In this document: piece after piece, positions 1-12,497 of the stretch | Position numbering within the stretch: position 1 is the first letter of the stretch | How the letters are laid out: each line of letters begins with the position of its first letter | Assembly: GCA_014773175.1 (NCBI GenBank) | Contig: VXCM01000452.1 | Span: 1-64,000 of the forward strand | Origin: Lucifuga dentata | Lineage: Eukaryota; Chordata; Actinopteri; Ophidiiformes; Bythitidae | Direction: 5' to 3' | DNA length: 64,000 nucleotides | The notes under the pieces: generated by a model | The model's input: the letters and a program-made list of their open reading frames with translations, nothing else | What the model was told of the DNA's origin: nothing | The model's database searches: none | Made by a program: the position numbers and the translations under genes

Positions 1-223
1 CAATTATCTGACATAACACCATGAAACACACACACGCACACACACACACACAAACACACACACACATTTGGACCATCTCAAATCGTATACTGTATATACT
101 GTATTTCATTTTCTATGTATGTTTATTACTACTTAATAATATATTGTTTAAATGTTTTATGAATTTGTACTTTGATGCTTTGGCAAAATTGTTCCTTTCT
201 GAAACTTTCATGCCAATAAAGCC

Positions 224-256
<33 letters not shown>

Positions 257-1667
257 TGTGTGGGTGGGGAGGGTATAAAAAAACATGTAGGTTAACACTT
301 ACTCTCACTCCTATTGATGTCTTGCACGTCGGAAGAGGCATCATAAAGTAGTGCGCCATTCATTATTATGAATCATTGTATGTAACTCGAATTTTTTTTA
401 ATAGGCTTTATGGCGGCTGGTTCATAAGTAGGGTTGTTCATAAGTTGGATGTTCGTAAGTTGGGGGCTGCCTGTAATGATGACAAACATCTTAGTCTTTA
501 TGTTGCTTGATTCTCGACTTCATCTGTCAGTCTATTTTCTTCAACTCTTCGCTGTTTGATGCTGGACAGCTATAACGTTCTGTCCACATATCAGTGATCA
601 CATACCACTTACTGTCCCATATGTTGTTGTTTCTCAAGCCTTTTACTTTTCAATATGTTTGTTTCTTCTTAGTATCACAGCTCTCTCCTTTCAGAACAGC
701 CATGGTGGGTTTGTTGTCTCCTAGTGGAGGAGAGGGAAGTTGTTCCACATGGGAAAGTGAGGTTAGCACATGTACATACACATGCCAAAAGAAATACACC
801 CAATTGTATAAGTAACCAAAGATAATGTAACAGGAGAATCAGTTACCCAGCATGCATGTGGTAAGTGATATCAGTTGAGATGTATTATGGGTATAAAGCC
901 TCTAAAAGCAGAACTACGTTGACGAAAAACAGGAAGTGCTGTAAGTTATGAGAATCAGAGGCTCAGGTAGCTGCTTGGTGACTCATTGATCTCAGTCCTA
1001 CACAATATCACAATGACACAAACACACCTACTGGGAATTTTAGTTCATAAAGTTACTCCACAATCAGACCCTCTTACTGGTACAGAAAGATGACTAAAAC
1101 AAACAAAAGAAAGAAAAGAAAATGGAAAACTATGATGATTTCCTTACCTGTTAGGACATCTACATCTTTACTCACCTTACAAAGTAACTAGTAATTTAGG
1201 AGTACTTTTGTGTCCCATTCATATCAGCTGCTTGTTAGCTACAACAACCACAAGAGATGTTAACAAGAATAAAGCAAAAACACTGTAACTGTAAGAATTG
1301 AAAACTTATAGCAAGAAATTAAAATCTAGTGTAATAAATGTTCCTCACTGTCAGATGTAGCCTATCACTCTGTATTAATACTGTCAACAAGAAAAACATT
1401 TAAAAAAATAAAATAATTGGAATTTTAATCAGTTTAAACTCAGTTGTAATGGTTTTTCATTTCACATGTAGTGACAGAAGCTTTCAGAAATACAATAAAA
1501 TATGAAAGAAAAAAGTTTGTGTATGTGTGTGTTTGTACACCTAGAAGAGACAGCAGAAGGGATATATTCAGCTGAAGTGAACTATGTCTTTTTATAACCT
1601 CGCCATAACTCGGCCCTATTGCTATATAAAAAAAAATCAAACGAAATGCTGGACCAGTGCCAATGCT

Positions 1668-1703
<36 letters not shown>

Positions 1704-1748
1704 AATATAGGGTAGGAATAAACACACATAACATACTTGAAAATACTT

Positions 1749-1837
<89 letters not shown>
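1749..1837. repeat. (TG)n-(GA)n microsatellite
   Basis: Compound dinucleotide tract; a (CA)n tract lies 50 bp upstream (1670-1701). Confidence 0.95.
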
Positions 1838-2002
1838 ATCTTGGAAATTTTTCAGTCTAGCCTTTTCTTTCTTATCAAATGTCAGGTTTCACCAGCAACA
1901 AAAGGAAATACGACCATTTGCCCACACCTTTAAAGGCACATTCCACCATTTCTAACGGGAAGTCCCAGACGCTGTATGTGAGCTGTTGGTGGAAAAGAAT
2001 TG

Positions 2003-2005
<3 letters not shown>

Positions 2006-2046
<41 letters not shown>

Positions 2047-2056
2047 CTCGCTCTCC
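2006..2056. repeat. (CT)n microsatellite
   Basis: Near-perfect CT tract with two CG interruptions at its end. Confidence 0.95.
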
Positions 2057-2804
2057 CTCCCTTCCTCCTTATTCTCTTCTTTTTCCTGCCCTTTCTGCTA
2101 TTTTATTAGCCAACCATCACCCAGGAACTCACAAGTCTCAAAATCTGTAATTGCAGTGTAGCGCCCCCTGTTGAAATGAAATCACCCACCTCTGTTTTAC
2201 TTATAGTTTGAGTTATTTAACTCAATTATTCTGAAACTTGCCAGAGGTCACGTTGATAAAAGGATTCCAGTAAAGGTGAACTTATGAAAGTGGCTGTAGG
2301 TGTGAAACAGCAGCAGCCTTGCTGTACATGTTTCCTCAAAAGGGATCTTGAGATATTCACTAATATCTACAGCACAGAGCAAGTAATATATACAATCCCT
2401 TAATTTTTGCCACACATTAAGGTCGTCTGAGAAGTATTTACAAGGATCTTTAACTTTGTGTTTTATTTCCACACCCCTGAACATTAAAAAAAGAGAAGAT
2501 TCTTAATATTTATCACGACACATATTTTTAATGACATGCATTTCAAACCAGGTGCTGTTATGATCTAAAATGCTTGCAGAACCTCCTATTTCATACATTT
2601 GGGATAAAGCACCATCATATGGAATGATGGAATTTCATAATGCATTCATATAGCGTGTAGATATATTTTTATGTTTGTCGGGCATGTGTGAGTTTGCAAG
2701 CATCTGTGCTGTTCTTTAAATAAAAACTCTGGTTCCCAAGGGATTTTCAGTTTCATAGAACTCCTTCTCTTAACTGTGCGTATAATGTGTGTAAATTTTT
2801 ATAG

Positions 2805-3097
2805 TGCTTAAATGCTAAAATTACATAACTTAACAAAAAACAAAAACAAATCTGAATACATGTCTTGTTTGCAATGATGGATTACCTATCCCAAGAACAT
2901 TTCAAGTATCAACAAGTTGATTTTACCAGAATGAACTGAAACCAGTGGCAGTCTGGAAGGTAGGAAAAATTTTTTTTAATTCACCATTCCAGTGTTATGC
3001 TTTGGGAAATGATTGTCAGTAACATAGCGTGTATGAAAATTTTAAATTGAATATATTAGGCTCAAACACGCAAAATGGCGGTATGGTCCTTTAAACT
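2805..3097. mobile_element. Palindromic MITE family, copy A (left end lost)
   Basis: Shares with the other copies the core around GAACTGAAACCAGTGGCAG and the right terminus GGTATGGTCCTTTAAA. The left terminus was not found. Confidence 0.5.
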
Positions 3098-3689
3098 GTT
3101 AATCAACAGTTTGTGACAGATACTGTTGTTGCTGCCCTCTGTTGGAATTTAAGAGAAGTGTGACTATATGGTATCAGTGTCTGCTCCACATAAAGCTCCA
3201 ACACATATTCATAGAAATGTTCAAATGTTTTATGTTCAAATCTGTAAAAATTTAATGAATTTTGAGTAATTCCTAAAACTATCAGGGTTTTGATCAAATG
3301 GTCGATTACTTATCCAAGTAAGTATTATATATGTATAGCAATTTATTGTGAATTTAAAGTCACAATGGGAAAATTCTGGCATTACTCACATAACTACAGA
3401 ATAGATTAAAATAGTTAACTGATTTTTAAAATTAACTAATATACCACTGCTGGTGCATTATGACTGCCCTCTGCTGGAATTTAAGAGAAATGTTTGATTG
3501 CATTGATTGTGTGGCTGCGTGACTGAAAAATTCAAAATTCAACGTTATATTGATTATGATTAAAATTGTCTACTTATTAATGTATTCATCGAATTAGTAA
3601 CAATTATGTGTGTGCAAAATTTTGTGTGTGTGTGTGTGTTTGAGATACCGCTGCATTTTTTTTTATACCACATTGCCCTCTCGCGGCAG

Positions 3690-3800
3690 TAGCGACAAAC
3701 TACACTACTGTAAACCATTTTTCAGCTACGTCACACTTTCACTTCCTGTTTGATTGGCTGCTCGGATCACATGACCGTCGCTGCTCTCACTATCTGTTCT
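3690..3800 (+). promoter_or_regulatory. Probable pld3 promoter
   Basis: A compact cluster of promoter elements sits just upstream of a splice-competent noncoding exon: a CRE-like TACGTCA (3727-3733), an ETS-type ACTTCCTG (3741-3748), an inverted CCAAT box ATTGG (3753-3757) and a TCACATGACC E-box (3767-3776) resembling the CLEAR element of lysosomal genes. CpGs are denser here than in the flanks. The motifs are seen directly. Assignment to pld3, a lysosomal protein in mammals, is inferred from position and strand. Confidence 0.5.
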
Positions 3801-3965
3801 GTAGCTAAAATTGGAGCTTCGGCAACACTTTGTGCAGAGCTATTTTATTTCGTTGTTTTTACGTTTTTAGAATGAAATAACAAATTTAAATAGTATTTTT
3901 GGTAAAGAACAAATGTTCACACCGTTTTATGGAGGATTTTGACTCCCCAGGACACATAATAACAG
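3790..3965 (+). other. pld3: pld3 noncoding first exon (probable)
   Basis: The exon would end at the consensus donor ACAG/GTAAAT (3965/3966); its start is estimated from the promoter motifs. It contains an ATG at 3929. Spliced to the acceptor at 7569, this gives a 14-codon upstream ORF, MEDFDSPGHIITEL, followed by TGA, out of use for the main protein. The next exon carries the main ATG. Confidence 0.45.
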
Positions 3966-4372
3966 GTAAATCGACAGTTTATGTACCCATAATGTAAGTT
4001 ACTTCGTAAACAATGTTGACATTTGGTTTCGATTAGTCGCTTCTGATGAGCCTCATTTTTCAGTCTTTTATAAACAGAATTTAGCTTTCAAAAAATTTCA
4101 AACGGGGTTCTAAACAGTCCTAGGACTCCAAATGTCTATGTTTCACTTCTGGTCTATAGGGTTTTTATGTGGTCTGGACACAAGAAAAACAATTAAAATG
4201 TCCTTTTCTCAAAGAGTTCTTAAACAGAATAGGGATTTACAAATCCAGGTTTAACTAGGCTGACCACAGCAGTCAGTTTGGTTTTGATCTGTGTTTATTT
4301 GGTCTGGACAGAGAACAAAAATAGATCAAGAACAAATCCTACTCTGCAGCAAGTTTTCAAAAAGAATCTTCA

Positions 4373-4405
4373 ATTTCAGATGTGCAGTCTTTGCACATCT
4401 GAAAT
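4373..4405. other. Perfect 14-bp hairpin
   Basis: Arms ATTTCAGATGTGCA (4373-4386) and its complement (4392-4405) around a 5-nt loop, in the first pld3 intron. Confidence 0.8.
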
Positions 4406-5559
4406 GGGATTTTAAATTTTTAAATGGTAATCTAGTCCAGGTTTAACTGGGGTGATTTGACCTAGATATACGTGGTCCTAGCAGAGAAAAAGACGTCATA
4501 TCATCATTTTGTGACTGCACAAATAAAACTTAATAATTCCAAATGAGATCATCTAGTTTAGGTTTAACTAGTCAAAGTGCAACAGCTTTTAATGCAGACT
4601 TGGTAATAAACAGTTTTTGGTCTGAGAAGCAAAGCTATGAAGGCACCCTGTTTTACAAATAGATTAAAGCTTTAAGGAAAGTTAAGTAACTCATTAATTA
4701 GTTTTAGTCTTTAGGCTCTTAATGTGACATTTAGTTCAAGTCTGGAAATTTTTATGCAAGAATCAGTCGAGAAATATTTTACTGACGACTGAGGCTTCAG
4801 TCTTATTGTTTGATGTTTGTATTCCTTTTGGATAATTTATTTACTGAATAAACTTTTATTACTCATCCTCACTTCAACATTCTGAGCCAAAACTCTTGAG
4901 TCATTTGTTGCTCTATCTTGGCTGTTTTCTCTAATTTGATTTGTTCCTCTGCACAGATAAACAGACCTTCTCTGTCTGCTGCTATCAGTTTTAAGAATGA
5001 AGTTCCTCACAGTCAGGCTGAAAGGACTCAGGCTGTTCTTCCATCTGGCTCAGTTACCTGCAGCATAATTTTAACCTTAACCACAAGCCAGTCTATACAG
5101 AATGAAAGTCAACTTTAAAAGATCCCTGCAGACGTTTGCCTAGACTGAGTTTCAGTAAAAATAAATGTTATTTGGTGGGTCAAGTGTTTGCCATAAGCGA
5201 TGTAAAGTGTGTTGAGACATTTTTTTGGAAATGTTCTGTGGCCTGTAAAAACTTTAATTGCACTTGGTTTTAGACTGTTGACTTCTGTGTCTATGAAGCA
5301 GTGGGAGGTTGAAAGCAGTTTTTCACATGGAGGTTTACATGGTTTTTTTAATGCAATTTGACTAGTTAAATATTTCATCCAATTTCAAAGTGTGCTGATC
5401 GGTTAAATTATGATTTGAAAGCCTTCAAGACTCTTCGCTTTTCAGTCAAAATATTAAAGGGTTGATTGTTTGATCTCGTTCAGCACATGTCATCCTTAAC
5501 TGATTTGGGCTTCTCAAACTATTATTTCTTCCCAAACATGAAAAAGGCTTCAGCTGGAA

Positions 5560-5694
5560 CATGTTTGGTTTCAGATGATGATATCATATCAGCTGTGGAG
5601 GATTTCATTTATTTATTTATTTATTTNCATGTTTGGTTTCAGATGATGATATCATATCAGCTGTGGAGGATTTCATTTATTTATTTATTTATTT
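5560..5694. repeat. Assembly duplication around N 5627
   Basis: Identical 67-nt copies (5560-5626 and 5628-5694) abut a single N. This is most likely two contig ends that overlap but were not merged. Confidence 0.9.
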
Positions 5695-6882
5695 ATTTTT
5701 GTACAGCCAAGAAAAGGACTTCCATGAACAAGGGCTTAAATCTCTCCAGCATCATTGACAGAAATGTATTGAGTTGGAAGATTATGGAGTAAAATGTGGA
5801 GATCAGAACTTATCAATCAACCTCTGTATCACTGAATGTCATCTGTGTATGCAGTTCTAAAATTAACCATAACACCAGGATATTTTCATTTTGATGAAAT
5901 CACATGTAAAGAAATTAAGATAATAGCTACAAATAAAAGCCTAGATACAACAAAATATATTTAACACTTATTAGTTTTACAGATATTCAATGAAAAGACC
6001 TAGACTTTTTAAAAAGAAGCAGATGAGTTTAAACAGATTTTTGCATGAACTTTTTTTTTTTATCTTCTGATGGGTCTAATAATTACTGCATTTCCTGCAG
6101 TCAGCAGCTGTTTACTGTAAATGACAGAATATGTTTCTGCTAATAGAAAGTGAAGAGAAATGTAAACAAGCTGCTGCTCATCACAATGAGCAAAACAAAA
6201 CAAAAAAAGGAGTTAAACAGTTATGCTTTTATAATGGTATTGGCCACTTTCTTTTTATTTTATATGGTGTTTTCAATTAAAAGTCTGTAGGATGTAATGC
6301 TGGAACTCTTGATTCAGTTGTTTGTGAAACTGGCTGAAATGCTTGGATGGGTCTCACCACCATGAAACTAAAGACTCATAGTAACTTTTATGAATTGTGT
6401 TTATGTAAAATAGGATTTATTTTTACTTAATTGTGGACTTTCTCTAATACTAAATAGTAATAAAAAAAAAAAGGTACCAAAAGAGTTTTGATACGGAACA
6501 GGAGTCAGTATCGATTGATTATTGAAAACGTTTGAAGGATATCAGGCGTTGAGCTGCATGTTGTTGAGATCAGCTGATCTTCATGTGTTTGTGCAGGTTT
6601 TCCTCAAACAAAACATCCAGAATCTTCTCTTTGTCCACCGCTCACAGTCTTTACAGGTCACACAGAGGTGTGTGTTTAGAGGACAGACAATAGTGTGTAT
6701 GAGAGAGAGAGAGAGAGAAAGAAAGAGAGAGAGAGAGAGATGTTATAAATATATAGCCTAACTTTAAGTCAGATTATATCTAATAGCAAAAATCTAAATT
6801 AGTTTAGACTCTTTTCCCAAACATTTTTTGGGATTTGTTATTTATTCCAAGTTATTACTTATATTTCAGTTTAATTTCCAGC

Positions 6883-7016
6883 AGTGTTACTGTTCAGAAT
6901 GTTCTGTTATCATATTGTAACAGTTACTTTCATCTGTCAAAATATCCAANAGTGTTACTGTTCAGAATGTTCTGTTATCATATTGTAACAGTTACTTTCA
7001 TCTGTCAAAATATCCA
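6883..7016. repeat. Assembly duplication around N 6950
   Basis: Copies of 66 nt at 6883-6948 and 6951-7016 flank one extra A and the N. Confidence 0.88.
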
Positions 7017-7026
7017 GCCTCGGTCT

Positions 7027-7125
7027 GTATATATATACATATATATGTATATATATACATGTATGTATATATATATATGTATGTATATATATATGTATAT
7101 ATATATGTATGTATATATATATAGG
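7027..7125. repeat. (TATA/TATG)n AT-rich tract
   Basis: Imperfect TATATG repeat of about 100 bp upstream of the pld3 coding exons. Confidence 0.85.
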
Positions 7126-7634
7126 CCGATATATCATATCACGTTTTGTTTTTCAGGCATTGATACAAGGTTGACTGATGTCAGTGCTGACTGATAAGTT
7201 TTGAGCCTAGCAAAGCCACAGTCATGGATAGCAGCCAGCAAGTACATAATCACTGCACATTGACCTAGTTTGTCTATTTGTAGAGCTCACAGATGCTTTG
7301 GTACCTGTGGAACTTGTAAGTTGTGCAAAAACACGTCAGCAATTATTTTACTGTCATAAAAACATTCCAGCATTTACTCACTTCCTTATGTCAGGCTCAG
7401 AAGTATTGGCATCAAAAATCCAGAATTGCTCCAACTCTAAATGTGTCGTTTACTGGTATCACAGTGCAAGTTGAACTCTCTCAGCTAATGGTTAATAGAA
7501 AATAAGCTTGTTTTAGATAAAATCTCTGACGTTCCATGCTGTGTTTTGTTTCTCGTCTCTGTCCTCAGAGCTGTGAAAACATCATTGAACCTGAGCTGAC
7601 TGAACATCAAATCACAGCATTTTACTCTGTAAAC

Positions 7635-10600
7635 ATGAAGACGGATGTCCTTTACAACCGGGTGAGTTCCTCAACAGAACATTAATCTGGATCAGTTTTG
7701 ATTCATTTAGACTTTTGATTTTTACAACTATCTGCCAAGCTAACAGCTAACTAAAACTAAAATAAAATTACCAAAGATTTGCAGCTATGTCTTTTCAAAT
7801 TTGAGATTTTGCTTGATTTCTTGTTTTGTTGAATCTTGAATACTTAGGGTTTTTAATTTGATTGATTTATTATTTCACTTTGTGCTTTGGTAACTTGTTC
7901 TTGGCTGATGTCAGCTGGCCAGTTTTCTTTATCAACATTAGATATCATCATCTGACATTGAGATTATTGTTAAAATAAACATTATTATTATAGCACAATA
8001 ACTCTTAATTTAAATGTTTCTTCTGGTCTCAAAGCCTGCAGTTTATTTAAAGGACCATAAAGTGATTTTGCATGTTTGAGTCCAATAAATACATGTTATG
8101 TTACTGCCAACTGTTTTCCAAAACATAAAACCATATTTTAGTTTTTGTCTTAGTTTTTCAAATTCCCTAATCTTTCACAATCAAATATTAAGGTAATTTA
8201 CCCACCTTAAAATTCAAAGTTTCACCTGCTAAAACTTATGTACAATTGTAGTAGAAGGCCGTTTTAATTTCTCTGGTAAATTAAGTAAATTTCAGCAAAA
8301 AATAATAACAGCATAATGATACTTTGGTGTTAAAAAAAGATTAAAACTGGGGGATGAAGTTGTTCTGGATTATTTATCCTAAGCATGTTTCAAGTCTCTA
8401 CAAGCTGATGTTTATAGCATACTGGAATGAACTGAAACCAGTGGCATCTGGAAGGTAGGAAAAACAATTCTAATATTTAGCGCTCCAGTATTATGTTTGT
8501 GAAAGTGGTTGGCTGTAATGTAATGTGTGTATTTGTATTTATTGGGATCAAACATGCAAAATAACCGGTATGATCCTTTACATGACACAGTTTTCTGAAC
8601 AGTGAAGTGAGCAGTAAATGCAGGTTCAGGGCTGTTCAGTGAAGATGTGCTCTAATCTGTGTGATTTTAGCTCATGTAACTAAAAATCACCAAGTTACTT
8701 CCTGCTGGGGGAAAGTTTGTACATCATCCTCCAGCTGGTGGATGCTTGTTTGTTGGTATTTGTTGGGACTCTCCACAAACACAACTCAGTATAATTCCCC
8801 TCAGTACTGCGCTTTACAACAAGCATTTCACTGAAACATGCAAAGGAATAGTCAGAAAATCAGTTTATAAATTTCTGCTGGCTGAAACTCATTGCTTGGT
8901 ATTTCATACAGTGGGGTCCAAAAGTCTGAGAACACTGTGGAAATGTTTCTATTTTGCATTCTTTTTGAATTTAATACAAGATTTTTTATTATATATGATA
9001 ATATCATCTTAACAATTTGAGTGAAAAGTTGAATCTTTGAAAAATGTCCATGAATGTCAGAATATCTTAGTATCTGGTACACCCCCCTTTTGCTTTAATG
9101 ACAGCATCACTCCAGCTGCATGGACTCCACAAATTTGTGCAAAACCTGATGAGCCACGTTAACCCAGCATGATTTGACAATGTTCCAAACAGCTTCTTGT
9201 GGTGTCAGACTTTCTGATTATTTCCACATTTACATGGAAAACCTCACAGATTTTCCATGTGGTCTCAGACATTTGGACCCCACATATAAAATGATGCTGT
9301 CCTTAAAGCACTAAAACATATCTGACTTTATTTTCTAGTGGAATACATGTTTTTCTCTGCCTGTAGATGATGGACATGGAGTGCAGGAGAGAAGAGTCCA
9401 ACAGGAAAGCACAGGTGGTGCGTTACACACACACACACACACACACACAGACACACAGCTACCGGTACTACTTCTACTGCATGTTTCTCAGTCACATGTA
9501 TTTTTCTCCATGTCTCACCTGAATAGCTGGCAGGTATGCTGCCCAACAGTTGGTATCAGGAAGTAAAGTTCTTGTGGCTCCTACTAGTTGAATATTTTTC
9601 TAATACTGATCTTATTGCATTTGTTTAGGATGAAACATTTGATGTCATTGAAGGTTGTTCTCTCTCCTCCAGTACTACAGATGTGTTGTTCTTTTGGCTA
9701 CTTTGGTGACCGTGTTTTTGGCTGCCATGACCCTCCACAGCCTCCTCACGTCAGGGCTTTTCTCCTCCCATCTTGCCCCAAGCACAAGGCTCCATCTGCC
9801 CCAGACTAAGTCCTGCTCAGACCCCTGCAAGTATGCAAACACCGAGCATCTGTTGTCAATCACAACAAGTCTTGTGTGTTTGTGTAGCACAATATCTGCA
9901 TATATATGGATATAAATGATAGAAAAAAATGTGTATTCAGCTTTAGCTTTAAAAGTTTATTAGCCAATAGCATAAAATCTGGGCTTATAATAGTGAAAGT
10001 AGGTGAAAATAATCAAAGGACAGATGTATCGTTTGATATGTTGCACATAAGAAACGTATACATTTATTCATATACCAAGTCTTTTTCTCTTTTCCCCTGT
10101 CAGGATCGTTTTGCTGGAGAGTATTCCTGAAGGGTTGAAGTTTAATTCCAGCATCACTCACCTCTCCATCTTCCAGGCTTGGCTCAATCTGATCAGCAAG
10201 GCTCGCAGCAGTGTCGACATCGCCTCTTTCTATTGGACGCTCACCAACAAAGACACACGCACTCAGGAGCCATCGGCCTATCAGGTCAGCTGGCCACAGG
10301 ATTGGCCAAATGGACTGGTGGCCATATGTCAAAAAAAAAAACTAAACTAAAATAGTCGTGAATTAGTTGACAGGTTTCTCAGNGGCCATATGTCAAAAAA
10401 AAAAACTAAACTAAAATAGTCGTGAATTAGTTGACAGGTTTCTCAGAGCTGAGCAGTTGACCTTCATTGTCATTTTTTTCTCTTCCTCTAACTTAAATTA
10501 AATTTTTTTTTTCAGGGCCATTGTCAAATAGATGACTGTCTGTTAGCAGTATTGATAGAATTATTTGGGCTTCATTTGAATAATCTGACATCCTTTTACC

Positions 10601-12436
10601 AGAATGAAAAACTATGCCTGTGCCATCCTGTTAGTTCTTCAACCAATCACATCACTCTCTTCAATCAACATCATAACTTTCTTCCTGTGTGCACAGGGTG
10701 AGACCATTCTGGAGAATCTAGTCCATGTATCAGGGAAGCTGTCCGTTCGAATCGCAGTCAACACACCACAGGAGAGTCAACCTCAGGATGACCTCAGACA
10801 GCTCAGCAGCGCAGGTAATGCTGCTGTCTTACTGTTACTGTCAGATTACTGATGTTCTGGGGTTCTCTTCAACTGCTGGATGTTGTCTACATCAAATAGG
10901 ATGAAAAGATTATATCAAAATATTCAGTTTCAGCTTTAATTCAACAGTTTGGTTTTGATTGCCAGCATGTCTCTGCACTCATCAAGCAGCAGCCAAGACA
11001 AATACAAGAGAAATCTTTTTGATATTAAATCTATAATGAGTACATAATGTGTTTCAGGCGCTGAAATCAGGACAGTGAACATGAGAGAGCTGACCTCAGG
11101 TGTCCTCCACACCAAATTCTGGGTGGTGGACAAGAAACACATCTACATCGGTAGTGCCAACATGGACTGGAGGTCACTCACACAGGTACACACACTCACA
11201 CAAAAGGGTTCAGAACTACAGAAATATTGTAGGAACCTTGGTGTCAAACAAAAAAAAACTCCTGAAAAGTTCCTGAAACCATTCCTGCGGTGTGACTATA
11301 GCTTCTGAGAGATCATTTCAGTCACGAGTGTGATTTTGTTTTGCTTTGAAGAGGAAGTTGCCATGTCACAGTGAAAAAAAATATCTTTACCCCACTGCAA
11401 CATGATAGCAACTTCTCGTCTGTATCTTTGATATTGACATATTCAGCAGAACTTTTTGCTGAGTCGTTACTTTCATGAGCATCTTGTCTTCTAAAATCAC
11501 GAAAAATTCACGAAACACATGCAGCAGACATTTCTATCTAACATAAACTATCCCAGGATTTATCCCAGGAATTTTTAGTAATGCGGCTTCACAGGTATAG
11601 AAAATGAATATGGTAATTTTAGGGTCTTGGGAAGTTGGAAAATATGTAAAGTAATTTTTAAAAATATGTAAAAATTGTGTTCTGTTTGCATGTATCCTAA
11701 AAACTTCTGTAGATTTTGGAGTTCTGTCATCTCTTATATTAAATATCATACCTGATGCGCCATATTGGAACCAAAATTTTAAAATTGCGTCAAGAAAAAG
11801 TGGAGAAATTAAAATAAATCCTGGAATAACAGTGAGAGAACAGCTTACTTTTGCTGTTTTCTTCCTGATAAAAACAGTGATTTTTGTCCAAGAATAAAGA
11901 ATTATTCTGCTTTTCATCCTCGCAGGTGAAGGAGCTGGGCGCGGTGGTCTACAACTGCAGTTGCTTAGCGGAAGACCTGGGGAAGATCTTTGAAGCCTAT
12001 TGGTTCCTGGGTAAGAGTCAGTCCATCCCGTCGCCATGGCCCAGCACTTTCTCCACCCTCTACAACAAGGACACGCCCCTCCAGCTGCCACTCAACAACA
12101 CGCCGTCCAGTGTCTACCTGTCGGTGAGATTTTAGTGGAAATCTCAGGATGGGAGATATTTAAAGTAGACAGACAATTGGTTGTGTTATTCTTTGTGGAC
12201 TTAGAATCTATCAACATTTAGTTAAAACTAAAAAAAAAATAATAATACTAAAACAGTGTCCTCAGCATATCTAAATGGATAAATCTAGTTAAATATAATA
12301 TTCATCCACTTTATTCTCTTTAAATGACCACTAGGTGGTGCTATTGTCCATGTATTGCTGTTACTCTTTATTAGTTTTTCAACTTTCAGAGCTCCTGGAT
12401 ATTACAAAATGCTGCTGAAATGAAGAAATTATTTAT

Positions 12437-12497
<61 letters not shown>

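Larger units (their letters stand above)
1..3690. other. Intergenic, repeat-rich, no gene seen
   Basis: No convincing exon was found on either strand; open frames here are short and made of microsatellite or AT-rich sequence. The stretch holds (CA)n, (GA)n, (TG)n and (CT)n tracts, a short imperfect tandem of a TTCATAAGT-type motif near 419-465, and one copy of the palindromic MITE family described elsewhere (about 2805-3097). Two short direct repeats built on CTGCCCTCTG(T/C)TGGAATTTAAGAGAA occur near 3130 and 3467. Confidence 0.6.

Noticed and set aside
594..815. 73-codon open frame near the left edge
   Set aside because: Low-complexity hydrophobic start, no conserved motif, no gene context.
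4935..5118. Open segment with a good acceptor near 4956
   Set aside because: No donor follows the coding-like part and no protein resemblance was found.
5712..5788. Exon-like segment that could splice to 3965 and give a 40-residue peptide
   Set aside because: The acceptor is plausible, but the frame ends quickly, no conserved motif is visible and the donor (GTAAAA) is weak; it lies beside an N-join.
6597..6656. 60-nt segment with acceptor GTGCAG and donor GTCACA upstream of pld3
   Set aside because: It could be an optional 5' UTR exon but the donor is poor and nothing else supports it.
11534..12091. 185-codon minus-strand open frame in pld3
   Set aside because: It overlaps the pld3 exon 11926-12123 and otherwise consists of intron sequence; no family resemblance.
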